Shown piece by piece: positions 56,701 through 64,000 of a DNA stretch of 64,000 bases. Location of the stretch: NCBI RefSeq assembly GCF_017301735.1, contig NZ_CP071090.1:434001-498000 (forward strand), read 5' to 3'. A model generated the notes under the pieces. The model was not told where the DNA came from. It saw nothing but the letters and a program-made list of their open reading frames with translations, and searched no databases. Every line of letters starts with the position of its first letter. The stretch's first letter is position 1. Source of the stretch: Pyxidicoccus parkwaysis (GTDB taxonomy: Bacteria; Myxococcota; Myxococcia; Myxococcales; Myxococcaceae). Position numbers and translations under genes: made by a program.

Positions 56701-59700
56701 CCACCAGCTCCACGGAGCGCTCCAGGCACACGGCCACGAGCACCTCGGGGCCCACGCCGAGCCGGCGCAGGTGACGGGCGAGCTGGTTGGCGCGCGAGTT
56801 GAGCTCCTCATACGTGAGCGTCTCGGCGCCGAAGCTCACGGCGGGAGCGTCGGGCGCGCGGCGCACCTGCTCCTCGAAGAGGCGGTGGACGAGCGCGGGC
56901 GCGGGCAGCTCGCGCCGGGCCTCGTTCCACTCGACGAGCACCTGTTGGCGCTGGGCTTCGGTCTGCAGGGACAGCTCGGACACGCGGGTGTCCGGCGAGG
57001 CCACCACGCCCTCCAGCAGCATCCCCAGGTGCGCGGCCATGCGCGCCAGGGTGCTCTCGTCGAAGAGGTCGGTGTTGTAGTCGAACGTGCCGGCGATGCC
57101 CTCGGGGTAGTCCGTGAGGAAGAGCGCCAGGTCGAACTTCACCACGTCGCTGGTGCCTTCCAGCACGCGCATCGTCAGGTCCCCGGTGCGGAAGTCCGCC
57201 AGCCGGGGCTCGTCCAGGTGGAACCACACCTGGAAGAGGGGGCTGTGGCTGAGGTTGCGCTCGGGCTGGAAGTCCTCCACCAACTTCTCGAAGGGGATGT
57301 CCTGGTGGGCGTAGGCGCCCAGCGTCGTCTCGCGGACCTGCTTCAGCAGCTCGCGGAAGGTGGGGTTGCCCACCATGCGCGTGCGCAGCACCAGCGAGTT
57401 GACGAAGAAGCCGGCGAGTCCCTCCAGCTCCGCGAGGCGGCGGCCGGCGATGGGCGAGCCGACGCTGACGTCGTCCTGGCCGGAGTAGCGGTGCAGCAGC
57501 ACCTGGAACACGGTCAGCACCAGCATGAAGGGGGTGACGCCTTCGCGCTGGGCGAGCGCCTTGAGCTCGCCGGACAGCTCCTTGGAGAAGCCCAGCGGCA
57601 GCGAGGTGCCACGGAACGACTGGACGGAGGGCCGGGGCCTGTCGGTGGGCAGCTCCAGCACCGGCGGCGCGCCGGCGAGCTGCTGCTTCCAGTACGAGAG
57701 CTGGCGCTCCAATTCCTCGCCCACCAGCCACTGGCGCTGCCACACCGCGTAGTCGGCGTACTGCACGGCCAGCTCGGGCAGCGGCGAGGGCTGGCCCTGG
57801 ACGAAGGCCGCGTACAGGGCGCTCAGCTCGCGGATGAGCACGGTGATGGACCAGCCGTCCGAGACGATGTGGTGCATGACGACCACCAGCAGGTGCTCGG
57901 TGTCCGTCAGCTTCAGCAGGGTGGCGCGCAGCAGCGGGCCGGTGGCCAGGTCGAAGGGCCGCTCGCCCTCCTCGCGGGCCAGGCGCTGGGCCTCGACCTC
58001 GCGCGCGGCGGTGGGCAGCGCGCCGAGGTCCACCCGTCTCAGGGATTGGGCCGTGGGCGCGCCGATGACCTGACGGGCCTCGCCTCCCTGGGTGCGGTAG
58101 GTGGTGCGGAGCACCTCGTGGCGGCTCACCAATTCCGTGAGGCAGCGCTCGAGGGCCGCCACGTCGAGCGGGCCCTCCACGCGGATGGCCGCGGGCATGT
58201 TGTAGGTGGAGCGCCCGGGCTCCAACTGCTCGAGGAACCACAGCCGCTGCTGGGCGAAGGACAGCGGCAGCGGCTGCTCACGCGAGGCGCGCTCGAGGGG
58301 CGGCAGCTTCGGCCCTCGTGAGCCGCTGGTGACGGCGGCCTCGAGCTGCGTGGCCAGCTTCTCCAGCGTCGCCGACTCGAAGAGGACGCGCAGGGGCAGC
58401 TCCACGCCGAAGTTGGCGCGGATGCGCGCCATGACCTGGGTGGCCAGCAGCGAGTGGCCACCGAGCGACATGAACTCGTCGTGCAGACCCACCTGCTCCA
58501 CGTCCAGCAGCTCGCTCCAGATGGCGGCCAGGCGCCGCTCGAGGTCCGTGCGCGGGGCGACGTACTCGGAGGAGGCCACGGCGTGCGCGCCCTCCGGGGC
58601 GGGCAGGGCCTTCTTGTCCACCTTGCCGCTCGTCGTCAGCGGCAGCGACTCCAGGGAGACGAAGGCGGCGGGCACCATGTAGTCGGGCAGCCGCGACAGC
58701 AGCGCGGCGCGCAGCGACTGCGGCTCCGCCTGCTCGCCGGGCCGCGGCACCACGTACGCCACCAGCCGCTTGTCACCCGGCGCGTCCTCGCGCAGCGCCA
58801 CCACGGCCTGGGCCACTGACGGGTGCTCGGCCAGCACCGACTCCACCTCGCCCAGCTCGATGCGGAAGCCACGCAGCTTCACCTGCTCGTCGCGCCGTCC
58901 GAGGAACTCCAGCTCCCCGTCGACCATCCACCGCACCTCGTCTCCGGTGCGGTAGAGCCGGGCTCCCGGCTCCGTGCTGAAGGGATGCGGGATGAAGCGC
59001 TCGGCCGTCAGCGCCGGCTGGCCCAGGTAGCCCCGGGCCACGCCCGCGCCACCCACGTACAGCTCTCCGGCCACGCCCACGGGCACCGGCCGCAGCGACG
59101 CGTCCAGCACGTACACCTGCACCTGAGGCAGGGCCCGGCCAATGCCGAGCCGCTCGGGCTTCACCGGTCCACTCACGGTGGCGCAGATGGTGATTTCCGT
59201 CGGGCCGTAGGCGTTGAGCAGCCTGCGCCCCTGGCTCCAGCGCCGCGCCAGCTCGGGCGTGCACGCCTCTCCGGCCGAGATGACGGTCTCCAGCTTCGGG
59301 AGGCCTTGCGGCTCGAGCTGCGCCAGCACGGAAGGCGTCAGCGTCACCGCGGTGATGGACTGCTGCTCCAGCAGAGAGCGCAGCGGCTCGCTGGGCATGA
59401 GCTGCTCCGGGTCCGCCAGGCACAGGCAGGCCCCGGCCACCAGCGTGGAGAACACCTCGGCCACGGAGGCGTCGAAGGCGACGTTGGCGAACTGCAGCAC
59501 CCGGCTGTCGGGCCGGTAGCCGTGCGCCACGGCCACCTGCCGCGCGGTGTTGGCCAGGCCGCCCTGGGTGAGCAGCGTGCCCTTGGGACGGCCGGTGCTG
59601 CCCGAGGTGTAGATGACGTAGGCGAGGCTGCTGGCCACCGCGCGGGTGTCCAGGTCCTCCTCGGACTCACGCTCCACGCGCTCCCAGTGGTCGTCCATGA

Positions 59701-62700
59701 GGAAGACGAAGCCGCTGCGGTCGAGCAGGTGCTCCAGCGACGAGTGCGTGAGGCGCACCGGCGTCAGGGCATCCGAGGTGATGTACGCGAGGCGCTCCTC
59801 GGGCAGGGACGGGTCCAGCGCCAGCCACGCGCCGCCTGCCTTGTTGATGGCGAGCAGGGCCACCACGCGCTCCACGGAGCGCTCCAGGAATACGCTGACC
59901 AGCACCTCGGGGCCCACGCCGAGCCGGCGCAGGTGACGGGCGAGTTGGTTGGCGCGAGCGTTGAGCTCGCTGTACGTGAGCGTCTCGGCGCCGAAGCTCA
60001 CCGCGGGAGCGTCGGGCGCGCGGCGCACCTGCTCCTCGAAGAGGTGGTGGGGGAGCTGCTCCGTCCGGCTGCCCGGCGCGGTGCTCCACTCGACGAGCAC
60101 CTGCTGGCGCTCGGCGTCGGACAGCAGGGAGACGTCGCCCAGGCTCGCGTGCACGTGGGCGACGAGGCCCTCGAGCGCGGTGCGCCAGTGCGCGAGCAGC
60201 CGCCGCATGTCGTCGCGGCGCAGGCGCGGCTCGTCATGGGAGAGGCCCAGCCGCAGGCGCTCTCCGGGGACGACGGCGAGGCCGAGCGGGAAGTTGGCGC
60301 GCTCGTGCGTCAGGACATCGCGGATGTCGACCGGCGTATTTGCCTGGAGCAGGGCGGAGTCGAGGGGGAAGTTCTCCACCACGAGCAGCGACTCGAAGAG
60401 CTGCGTGCCACGGGGCACCTGGCTCCAGGACTGGATGTCCACCAGCGGCGCGAAGTCGTGCTGGCGTACCTCGGCGAGCTGCTCCTGGAAGGACTTGAGC
60501 CAGGGCAGCAGCGGCGAGGACTCAGAGGGCAGCCGGACGCGGATGGGCAGCGAGTTGATGAAGACGCCCACCATGGTCTCCGAGCCGGGCAGCTCGGGAG
60601 GGCGACCGGAGACGGTGGTGCCGAAGAGCACCTCGCGCTGGCCGCTGTAGCGCGAGAGGACGAGGGCCCACGCGGCGAGCACGAGCGTGTTGAGGGTGAC
60701 CTGATGCTGGCGAGAGAAGGCCGTCAGCGCGGCGGTGGCCGTGGCATCGAGCGCCTGCTCGTGGGTGCACAGGGCGGGTGTCTCCCCCGGCGGCGGGGAG
60801 GCATGGGTGTCCGCCGGCAGGGGCGTGGGCGTGGTGAAGCCGGCGAGGGCGGAGCGCCAGAAGCGCTCATCCGCGGAGGCCTCGCGCCGGCCCAGCAGCC
60901 AGGAGATGTAGTCGCGGAAGGGCGCGCGCGATTCGAGCCGGGCGGTGCCTCCGGAGGTGGCGGCCTCGTAGTGGGCCAGCACGTCCTGGAAGACGAGCCC
61001 GAGGCTCCAGCCATCCAGCAGCAGGTGGTGGTGGTTCCAGAGGAAGCGGTGGAGAGTCTCTCCCAGGCGCACGGCCGTCAGGCGCATGAGGGGCGCCCGG
61101 CGCGGGTCGAAGCCGCGCCGCCGGTCCTCCTCGAGGAGCTTTGCGAAGCGCGCCGGCTGCTCGGCGGCGGGCACGTCCCGCCAGTCGAGCACCTCGAAGG
61201 GCAGCGTGGCGCGGGCATGCACGGCCTGCACGGGGGACTCCAGGCCCTCCCAGTGGAAGCTGGTGCGCAGGATGGAGTGGCCATCCAGGCTGGCCTGCCA
61301 CGCGGCGCGGAAGGCCTCCAGGTCCAGCCGTCCCTCCATCGTCCAGGCCAGCTGCTCCAGGTAGACGTCGGAGCCGGGCGACAGCATCCAGTGGAAGAGC
61401 AGGCCGTGCTGCAGCGGGGAGACGGGGTAGAGGTCCTCGAGCTCCGGGCCGGTGACGGACAGCAGGGACTGGAGGGCGGCGGGCGAGACGCGGGCCAGGG
61501 GGAAGTCGCCCGGCGAGCGGCGGCGCGCGTCCTCGGAGTGGCGCGAGGAGATGAGGGCGCGCAGGTGGTGGTGGAAGCGCTGCGCGAGCCGCTCGATGGT
61601 AGCGGCCGAGTGCAGGCTCTCGCTGTAGCGGAAGGCCAGGCGCAGGCGCCCGCCGAGCACCGAGCCCACCACCTCCAGCACGTGGTCGCGCACGCCCGCG
61701 GGAGCGGCCTGGGGGCCGGTGTCCTCGTCGGTGAGGACGAAGAGGGCGCTGGCGGCGGCGGACGTGTCGAGCTGTCCGAGGTAGTTGAAGAGGACGGGAG
61801 CGTCAGGCCGCGCGCGCAGAGCCTGGGCAGTAGCCTCCGGGCCCATCCACCGCAGCAGGCCGAAGCCGAGGCCGTGGTGGGGCAGGCGGCGCAGCGAGTC
61901 GCGCACGGAGCGCAGGCCCTCGCCCGGGGTGCCCCGGGAGGGAAGCCGCAGCAGCACGGGGGCGACGGTGGTGAACCAGCCCACGGTGCGTGAGAGGTCC
62001 ACGCCCTCGACGAGCTGCTCCTGGCGGCCGTGGCCCTCGAGGTCCACGAGCACCTCGGAGTGCCCGGTCCACTCGGCCAGTGCCTGGGCGAGCGCGGAGA
62101 GCAGCACGTCATCGATGCGGGCGCGCCAGGCGGCCGGAGTCTCCTGCAGCAGCAGGCGCGTCTCGTCCTGCTCGAGCTGGAGGGAGACGGTGCGCTCGGA
62201 GGCGCGGGTGTTGGCGCCGGAGGCGTCGAGCGGCAGGCCGGGGAGGGGCCGCTGCGGAGACTCCAGCCACAGGGGCGCCTCGGCGGCGAGCGCCTCGGAG
62301 CGGGCGAGCGACTCCAGGTGCCGCGCCCAGGCCTGGAAGGAGGTGCTCCGGGGCGGCAGCGTCACCGGCCGGCCCTGGACGAGCTGCTGGTAGACGGACT
62401 CGAGGTCCTCCATCAGCACGCGCCAGGAGACGGCGTCGACGACGAGGTGATGGACGCAGAGGAAGAGCTGCTGAGGCTGGCCCTCGCCGGAGAGGAAGAG
62501 GGCGGCGCGCAGCAGCGGCGCCTCGGAGAGGCGGAAGGAGGCCTGCAGACGCGAGGCCTCTTCACGCAGGGCCGCGGGCCGCTCGGCGGCGGGCATCGCG
62601 GAGAGGTCGTGCACGTGCAGCGGCACTGTCAGTTGCTCGGAGGCGGCGTGCTCCTGGTGCCAGGCGCCGTCCCGCCGCGTCAGGTGCAGGCGGAGCGCGT

Positions 62701-64000
62701 CGTGGTGGGAGACGAGGGCCTCGAGGGCGCGCTGGAGCAGCGGCGCCTGGAGGGTCTGACGCGTCCGCAGCAGCACGGCCTGGTTGAAGTGGTGGGCGTG
62801 CTCCGGGTCGTGATGCAGCAGGTGGAGCTGGATGGGGGTGAGGGGCACCGGGCCGGATGCGGGGCCCTGCGCTTCCGTAGAGGTGGAGGCGGTCTTCGCC
62901 ACCTGCGCGAGCTGGGCCACCGTCTGGTGCTGGAAGAGCTCCCGCGCCGACAGCAGCAGTCCGGCCTGACGGGCCCGGGCCACCACCTGGAGGCTGATGA
63001 TGGAGTCGCCGCCCAGCGCGAAGAAGTTGTCGTGGATGCCCACGCGGGGCACACCGAGCAGCGCGCTCCAGATGGAGGCCAGCCGCTCCTCCACCTCGTT
63101 GCGCGGCGCCACGAAGGCACCGCCGGAGGCCAGCTGCGTCGCGGCGGGCGCGGGCAGGGCCTTCCTGTCCAGCTTGCCGTTGGGGTTGAGGGGCAGGGCC
63201 TCCAGGCGGACGAAGGCCGAGGGCACCATGTACTCGGGCAGCGTTTGCGTCAGCAGCGAGCGCAGCGCGGCGGTGTCGAGCGACTGGCCCTCGCGCGCCA
63301 CGAGGTACGCGACGAGGCGCCTGTCACCCGGAGCGTCCTCGCGCACCACGGCCGCCACCTCGCGCACCGCGGGGTGGTGCAGCAGGGCGGACTCCACCTC
63401 GCCCAGCTCGATACGGAAGCCGCGCAGCTTCACCTGGGAGTCGATGCGCCCCAGGAAGTCCAGCGTGCCGTCGGCCAGGAAGCGCACGCGGTCGCCGGTG
63501 CCGTAGAGCCTCTGGCCGGGCCGGGCCCCGAAGGGGTCCGGGATGAAGCGCTCGGCGGTGAGCTCGGGCCGGTCCAGGTAGCCGCGGGTGATGCCGGCGC
63601 CGCCGAGGTAGAGCTGGCCGGGCACGCCCGCGGGCACGGGCCGCAGCGCCTCGTCCAGCACGTACACGGAGACGTCGCGGATGGGGCGGCCGATGGACAC
63701 GCGCGAGGCGGGGCCGTTGGCGGCGAGGCGCTGCACGGTGGCCCACACGCTGTTCTCAGTGGGGCCGTACTCGTTGTGCAGCTCGGCGCCGGGCACCAGG
63801 GCGTGGTGCTGCTGCACCAGCGCGGCCGGGCACGACTCACCGGCGACGATGGCCGCGCGCAGCGTGCCCAGCTCACCGGACCGGGCCTGCTCCAGCAGCA
63901 CCCGGTAGAAGGAGGGCACGGTGAGCAGGTGCGAGACGCGCTCGCGGGCGATGAGCGCTGTGAGGGCGTGCAGGTCCTGCTGGGTGTCGCCCTCGGGCAG
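50483..64000 (-). CDS. Large NRPS subunit, N-terminus beyond right edge (at least 4,505 aa)
   Basis: The frame is open to the right edge; its first visible codons (LPEGDTQQDLHAL) are already inside an A domain, so the start lies outside. Visible order: A(partial)-PCP-E, C-A-PCP, C-A-PCP-E, C-A-PCP. Carriers before the E domains read FF(A/T)LGGDSIIS, the others SLGGHSLLAT, the usual distinction. Both E domains keep HH(L)xVDAVSW. The C domains after them begin EDLYPVSPLQHG and EDIYPLSPMQQG with HHHLLxDGWS, typical of D-accepting C domains; the one after a non-E module has the L-type SFAQQRLWFLEQ. There is no thioesterase; the acidic tail (ELASMMDELERMDGDEVEQL) looks like a C-terminal docking segment for the NRPS at 41773-49074. 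At least two D residues are predicted. Confidence 0.93.
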   Translation of the reverse strand: MPEGDTQQDLHALTALIARERVSHLLTVPSFYRVLLEQARSGELGTLRAAIVAGESCPAALVQQHHALVPGAELHNEYGPTENSVWATVQRLAANGPASRVSIGRPIRDVSVYVLDEALRPVPAGVPGQLYLGGAGITRGYLDRPELTAERFIPDPFGARPGQRLYGTGDRVRFLADGTLDFLGRIDSQVKLRGFRIELGEVESALLHHPAVREVAAVVREDAPGDRRLVAYLVAREGQSLDTAALRSLLTQTLPEYMVPSAFVRLEALPLNPNGKLDRKALPAPAATQLASGGAFVAPRNEVEERLASIWSALLGVPRVGIHDNFFALGGDSIISLQVVARARQAGLLLSARELFQHQTVAQLAQVAKTASTSTEAQGPASGPVPLTPIQLHLLHHDPEHAHHFNQAVLLRTRQTLQAPLLQRALEALVSHHDALRLHLTRRDGAWHQEHAASEQLTVPLHVHDLSAMPAAERPAALREEASRLQASFRLSEAPLLRAALFLSGEGQPQQLFLCVHHLVVDAVSWRVLMEDLESVYQQLVQGRPVTLPPRSTSFQAWARHLESLARSEALAAEAPLWLESPQRPLPGLPLDASGANTRASERTVSLQLEQDETRLLLQETPAAWRARIDDVLLSALAQALAEWTGHSEVLVDLEGHGRQEQLVEGVDLSRTVGWFTTVAPVLLRLPSRGTPGEGLRSVRDSLRRLPHHGLGFGLLRWMGPEATAQALRARPDAPVLFNYLGQLDTSAAASALFVLTDEDTGPQAAPAGVRDHVLEVVGSVLGGRLRLAFRYSESLHSAATIERLAQRFHHHLRALISSRHSEDARRRSPGDFPLARVSPAALQSLLSVTGPELEDLYPVSPLQHGLLFHWMLSPGSDVYLEQLAWTMEGRLDLEAFRAAWQASLDGHSILRTSFHWEGLESPVQAVHARATLPFEVLDWRDVPAAEQPARFAKLLEEDRRRGFDPRRAPLMRLTAVRLGETLHRFLWNHHHLLLDGWSLGLVFQDVLAHYEAATSGGTARLESRAPFRDYISWLLGRREASADERFWRSALAGFTTPTPLPADTHASPPPGETPALCTHEQALDATATAALTAFSRQHQVTLNTLVLAAWALVLSRYSGQREVLFGTTVSGRPPELPGSETMVGVFINSLPIRVRLPSESSPLLPWLKSFQEQLAEVRQHDFAPLVDIQSWSQVPRGTQLFESLLVVENFPLDSALLQANTPVDIRDVLTHERANFPLGLAVVPGERLRLGLSHDEPRLRRDDMRRLLAHWRTALEGLVAHVHASLGDVSLLSDAERQQVLVEWSTAPGSRTEQLPHHLFEEQVRRAPDAPAVSFGAETLTYSELNARANQLARHLRRLGVGPEVLVSVFLERSVERVVALLAINKAGGAWLALDPSLPEERLAYITSDALTPVRLTHSSLEHLLDRSGFVFLMDDHWERVERESEEDLDTRAVASSLAYVIYTSGSTGRPKGTLLTQGGLANTARQVAVAHGYRPDSRVLQFANVAFDASVAEVFSTLVAGACLCLADPEQLMPSEPLRSLLEQQSITAVTLTPSVLAQLEPQGLPKLETVISAGEACTPELARRWSQGRRLLNAYGPTEITICATVSGPVKPERLGIGRALPQVQVYVLDASLRPVPVGVAGELYVGGAGVARGYLGQPALTAERFIPHPFSTEPGARLYRTGDEVRWMVDGELEFLGRRDEQVKLRGFRIELGEVESVLAEHPSVAQAVVALREDAPGDKRLVAYVVPRPGEQAEPQSLRAALLSRLPDYMVPAAFVSLESLPLTTSGKVDKKALPAPEGAHAVASSEYVAPRTDLERRLAAIWSELLDVEQVGLHDEFMSLGGHSLLATQVMARIRANFGVELPLRVLFESATLEKLATQLEAAVTSGSRGPKLPPLERASREQPLPLSFAQQRLWFLEQLEPGRSTYNMPAAIRVEGPLDVAALERCLTELVSRHEVLRTTYRTQGGEARQVIGAPTAQSLRRVDLGALPTAAREVEAQRLAREEGERPFDLATGPLLRATLLKLTDTEHLLVVVMHHIVSDGWSITVLIRELSALYAAFVQGQPSPLPELAVQYADYAVWQRQWLVGEELERQLSYWKQQLAGAPPVLELPTDRPRPSVQSFRGTSLPLGFSKELSGELKALAQREGVTPFMLVLTVFQVLLHRYSGQDDVSVGSPIAGRRLAELEGLAGFFVNSLVLRTRMVGNPTFRELLKQVRETTLGAYAHQDIPFEKLVEDFQPERNLSHSPLFQVWFHLDEPRLADFRTGDLTMRVLEGTSDVVKFDLALFLTDYPEGIAGTFDYNTDLFDESTLARMAAHLGMLLEGVVASPDTRVSELSLQTEAQRQQVLVEWNEARRELPAPALVHRLFEEQVRRAPDAPAVSFGAETLTYEELNSRANQLARHLRRLGVGPEVLVAVCLERSVELVVALLAINKAGGAWLPLDPTLPAERLSYITSDAFAPVLLTHSSLEHLLDRRGFVFLMDDHWERVERESEEDLDTTLTGDNLAYVIYTSGSTGRPKGTLLQQRGLTNTALQTVDFMDLGPGQRLLQFFSISFDASVSEVFPALLSGACLVMASRDELMPGAPLLKVVEEQSITTLKLTPSVLAQLEPESLRGVRTLTSAGEACTPELVARWKPGRRFVNAYGPTETTVCASVNTNVDPRHVTLGRPFHNVKAYVLDAHQRPVPVGVPGELYIGGVGLARGYHGRPELTAERFVPDAFSTEPGARLYRTGDRVRWLARGELEYLGRVDFQVKLRGFRIELGEVESVLQQHPLVREAVVVVREDAPGRKRLVAYVVAREGQEVDTSALRSALSGTLPEYMVPAAIVVLEALPLNSSGKVDRKALPAPEATGGERESNHVAPRDDVEQRLADIWAQVLGIPKVGVHDNFFTLGGDSIISLQVVSRARQVGLVLATRDLFQHQTVAQLAQVVKTASTSTGDQGPVTGPVPLTPIQRYLLQHDAAHAHHFNQSVLLANRVPLEASLLEGTLRHLLGHHDALRLRLRQVDGEWRQDSVAPEECAFQLVQVDLSALPEHERAAALEAEATRLQASFVLSEPPLLRAALFQLGAGQQRLLLAVHHLAVDAVSWRVLLEDLESTYLQLEQGQQVMLPARSTSFQAWARRLESHAGSPALEAESALWLDEARQHVAPLPADATGPNTRASERSISVALEAEETKLLLQEVPSAWRAHINDVLLTALAQALAGWTGQSHVLVDVEGHGREELFPDVDLSRTVGWFTSLTPVLLPAPSGVSTGDGLRAVRDSLRRLPHHGLGFGLLRWMGPADTATRLQALPTAQVAFNYLGQLDATVASSRFFSLADEPIGPLTAPSGTRFHPLEVNGSVLGGCLRVSFGYSESLHSAATIEQLAQRFVQHLRDLISSRHSEDARRFTPSDFPLAPLTPPALDALLRRTGPDVEDIYPLSPMQQGMLFHALLAPESGTYFEQLAWTVRGELDLEAFLQAWRTCLGRHSILRSSFHWEALESPLQVVHAHVELPFESLDWRELTASAQQARFEQLLREEKQRGFDLNRAPLTRLTAVRLTGDTWRFLWSHHHLLVDGWSLGVLIGEVFSLYDTLRAGSAPRPVSPRPFRDYIAWLQRRDTPADTAWWRSYLAGFSAPTPLPADTRAAPPPGSHPAPQLMELDLSPAATAALQAFARQHQLTAHTLALAAWALVLSRYSGEQDVLFGNTVAGRPAELPGSESMVGLFINSLPTRVRIPSATAPLLPWLQALQAAQLEQRQYEHTPLVQIQAASAVPRGTPLFESLVVFENYPLDTSVLSSPSLKVEDVQGFEATNYPLTLSVLPGEALRLRAVYESPRFERAGLEQVLRHWRNALEGLASGATCLDDVRMLSEAERRQVVVEWNPARTDFPGDACIHHLFEQQAALRPEAIALEFGDEKLTYAQLDARANQLAHLLRARGVREDDLVALCLERSVELIVSLLAILKAGGAYVPLDPSYPAERLGFMLEDAPPRLLLTSRALHARLPVLEQIPRLLVEELALEGQPTTAPHSGAGSRNLAYVDFTSGSTGRPKGVAIEHRSVMRLLHGNDYAHLGPDETFLLIAPISFDASTLEVWGPLLFGGRLVVFPPQSPSDLDLLTQVLARHRVTTLHLTSGLFSQVVDLKLEGLKGVRQLLTGGDVVSAPHVRRVLEELRIPVTACYGPTESTLFTSCHRMTQPEQVGSAVPIGTPIANTQVYLLDDSLQPVPVGVPGALFIGGEGLARGYLSRPDLTAERFLPNPFSTEPGARLYRTGDLARWRQDGVLEFLGRQDNQVKVRGYRVELAEVEAAVLRHAPVREAVAMVREDVPGDKRLVVYAVPHPDQTLDIPALRTFLQERLPEYMVPSTFVTMEALPLTANAKVDRKALPAPEGSRPTAATYVAPRDEMEQEVARLWSEVLGVERVGVHDDFLSLGGHSLLATRLVSRVRQAFQVELPLKDFFAAPTVEKLSLRLLEAMAQVPGDELASMMDELERMDGDEVEQLLASTASGADEMESQE
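53800..58290 (-). other. Module: C-A-PCP-E
   Basis: The L-type C domain starts LPLSFAQQRLWFLEQ (near 58270) and has HHIVSDGWS. The A domain is at about 56890-55430, code by eye D-A-S-K-T-A-A-V-C, unassigned. The carrier FFTLGGDSIIS is near 55300. The E domain (about 55140-53830) has HHLAVDAVSWRVL and TVGWFTSLTPV. Its residue should be D-configured. Confidence 0.8.
58330..61455 (-). other. Module: C(D-accepting)-A-PCP
   Basis: The C domain starts near 61440 with EDLYPVSPLQHG and has HHHLLLDGWS. The A domain lies at about 60070-58590, with code by eye D-A-A-T-I-A-A-I-C, in the aromatic-like clade but not assigned. The carrier FMSLGGHSLLATQ lies near 58470. There is no epimerase, so an L residue is expected. 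Confidence 0.8.
61500..64000 (-). other. Partial A domain, PCP and epimerase domain
   Basis: Only the second half of the A domain is visible (NEYGPTENSVWA, RLYGTGDRVRF, VKLRGFRIELGEVE). The carrier FFALGGDSIIS is near 63010. The E domain runs from PLTPIQLHLLHH (about 62850) through HHLVVDAVSWRVL to about 61520. The first three A-domain code residues lie outside, so the amino acid is not predicted. The residue leaves as the D form. Confidence 0.85.

Overview
The window is high-GC DNA whose third codon positions are almost all G or C. It carries very large hybrid NRPS/PKS genes, a lipoprotein with a short lipobox leader and a type VI secretion-like accessory operon. This points to a myxobacterium of the Myxococcus/Corallococcus/Pyxidicoccus kind. 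That is an inference from gene content, because no rRNA or marker gene is present. I saw no tRNA, rRNA, CRISPR array or insertion sequence.

Left region (1-10 kb): a leftward operon of four genes (3448 down to beyond base 1) encodes a small accessory protein, a peptidoglycan-binding-like protein, an unknown 237-aa protein and a ComEC-type metallo-beta-lactamase-fold protein cut by the window edge. The second and third genes resemble proteins encoded beside VgrG in type VI loci. Then come a secreted amidohydrolase, a divergent TetR/NmrA pair with a good promoter and paired GGGG-NN-CCCC palindromes, a small lipoprotein, a divergent LysR/aldo-keto reductase pair, and a SnoaL-like protein.

Centre (10.35-36.5 kb): one rightward 8,723-aa gene encodes a complete lipopeptide/polyketide assembly line. 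Its order is FAAL-ACP, C-A-PCP, KS-AT-ACP, C-[dead A domain carrying a luciferase-like monooxygenase], four C-A-PCP modules (read as Pro-like, Pro-like, Val-like, Asp-like) and a thioesterase. It is followed by two small rightward genes, a nucleotidyltransferase-like protein and an SDR epimerase/dehydratase.

Right (38.4-64 kb): a convergent leftward operon starts beyond the right edge. It encodes a partial NRPS (A-PCP-E / C-A-PCP / C-A-PCP-E / C-A-PCP), a cytochrome P450, a second NRPS (C-A[Phe-like]-PCP-C-A[Asp-like]-PCP-TE), a cyclic-peptide-type ABC exporter and a 532-aa CmlA-like diiron beta-hydroxylase. Start and stop codons overlap by 4 bp at both NRPS/P450 junctions. Epimerase domains are each followed by a D-accepting-type condensation domain. 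The predicted product is therefore a peptide with at least two D residues, a beta-hydroxylated residue (perhaps Phe) and a terminal Asp, exported by the ABC protein.

The two assembly lines converge on a perfect 10-bp hairpin at 38.4 kb. Both end in closely related Asp-type C-A-PCP-TE modules lying in inverted orientation. The most unusual element is the carrier-less C-A*-luciferase unit placed directly before another C domain. Amino acid specificities come from by-eye alignment to the ten-residue A-domain code and are tentative.
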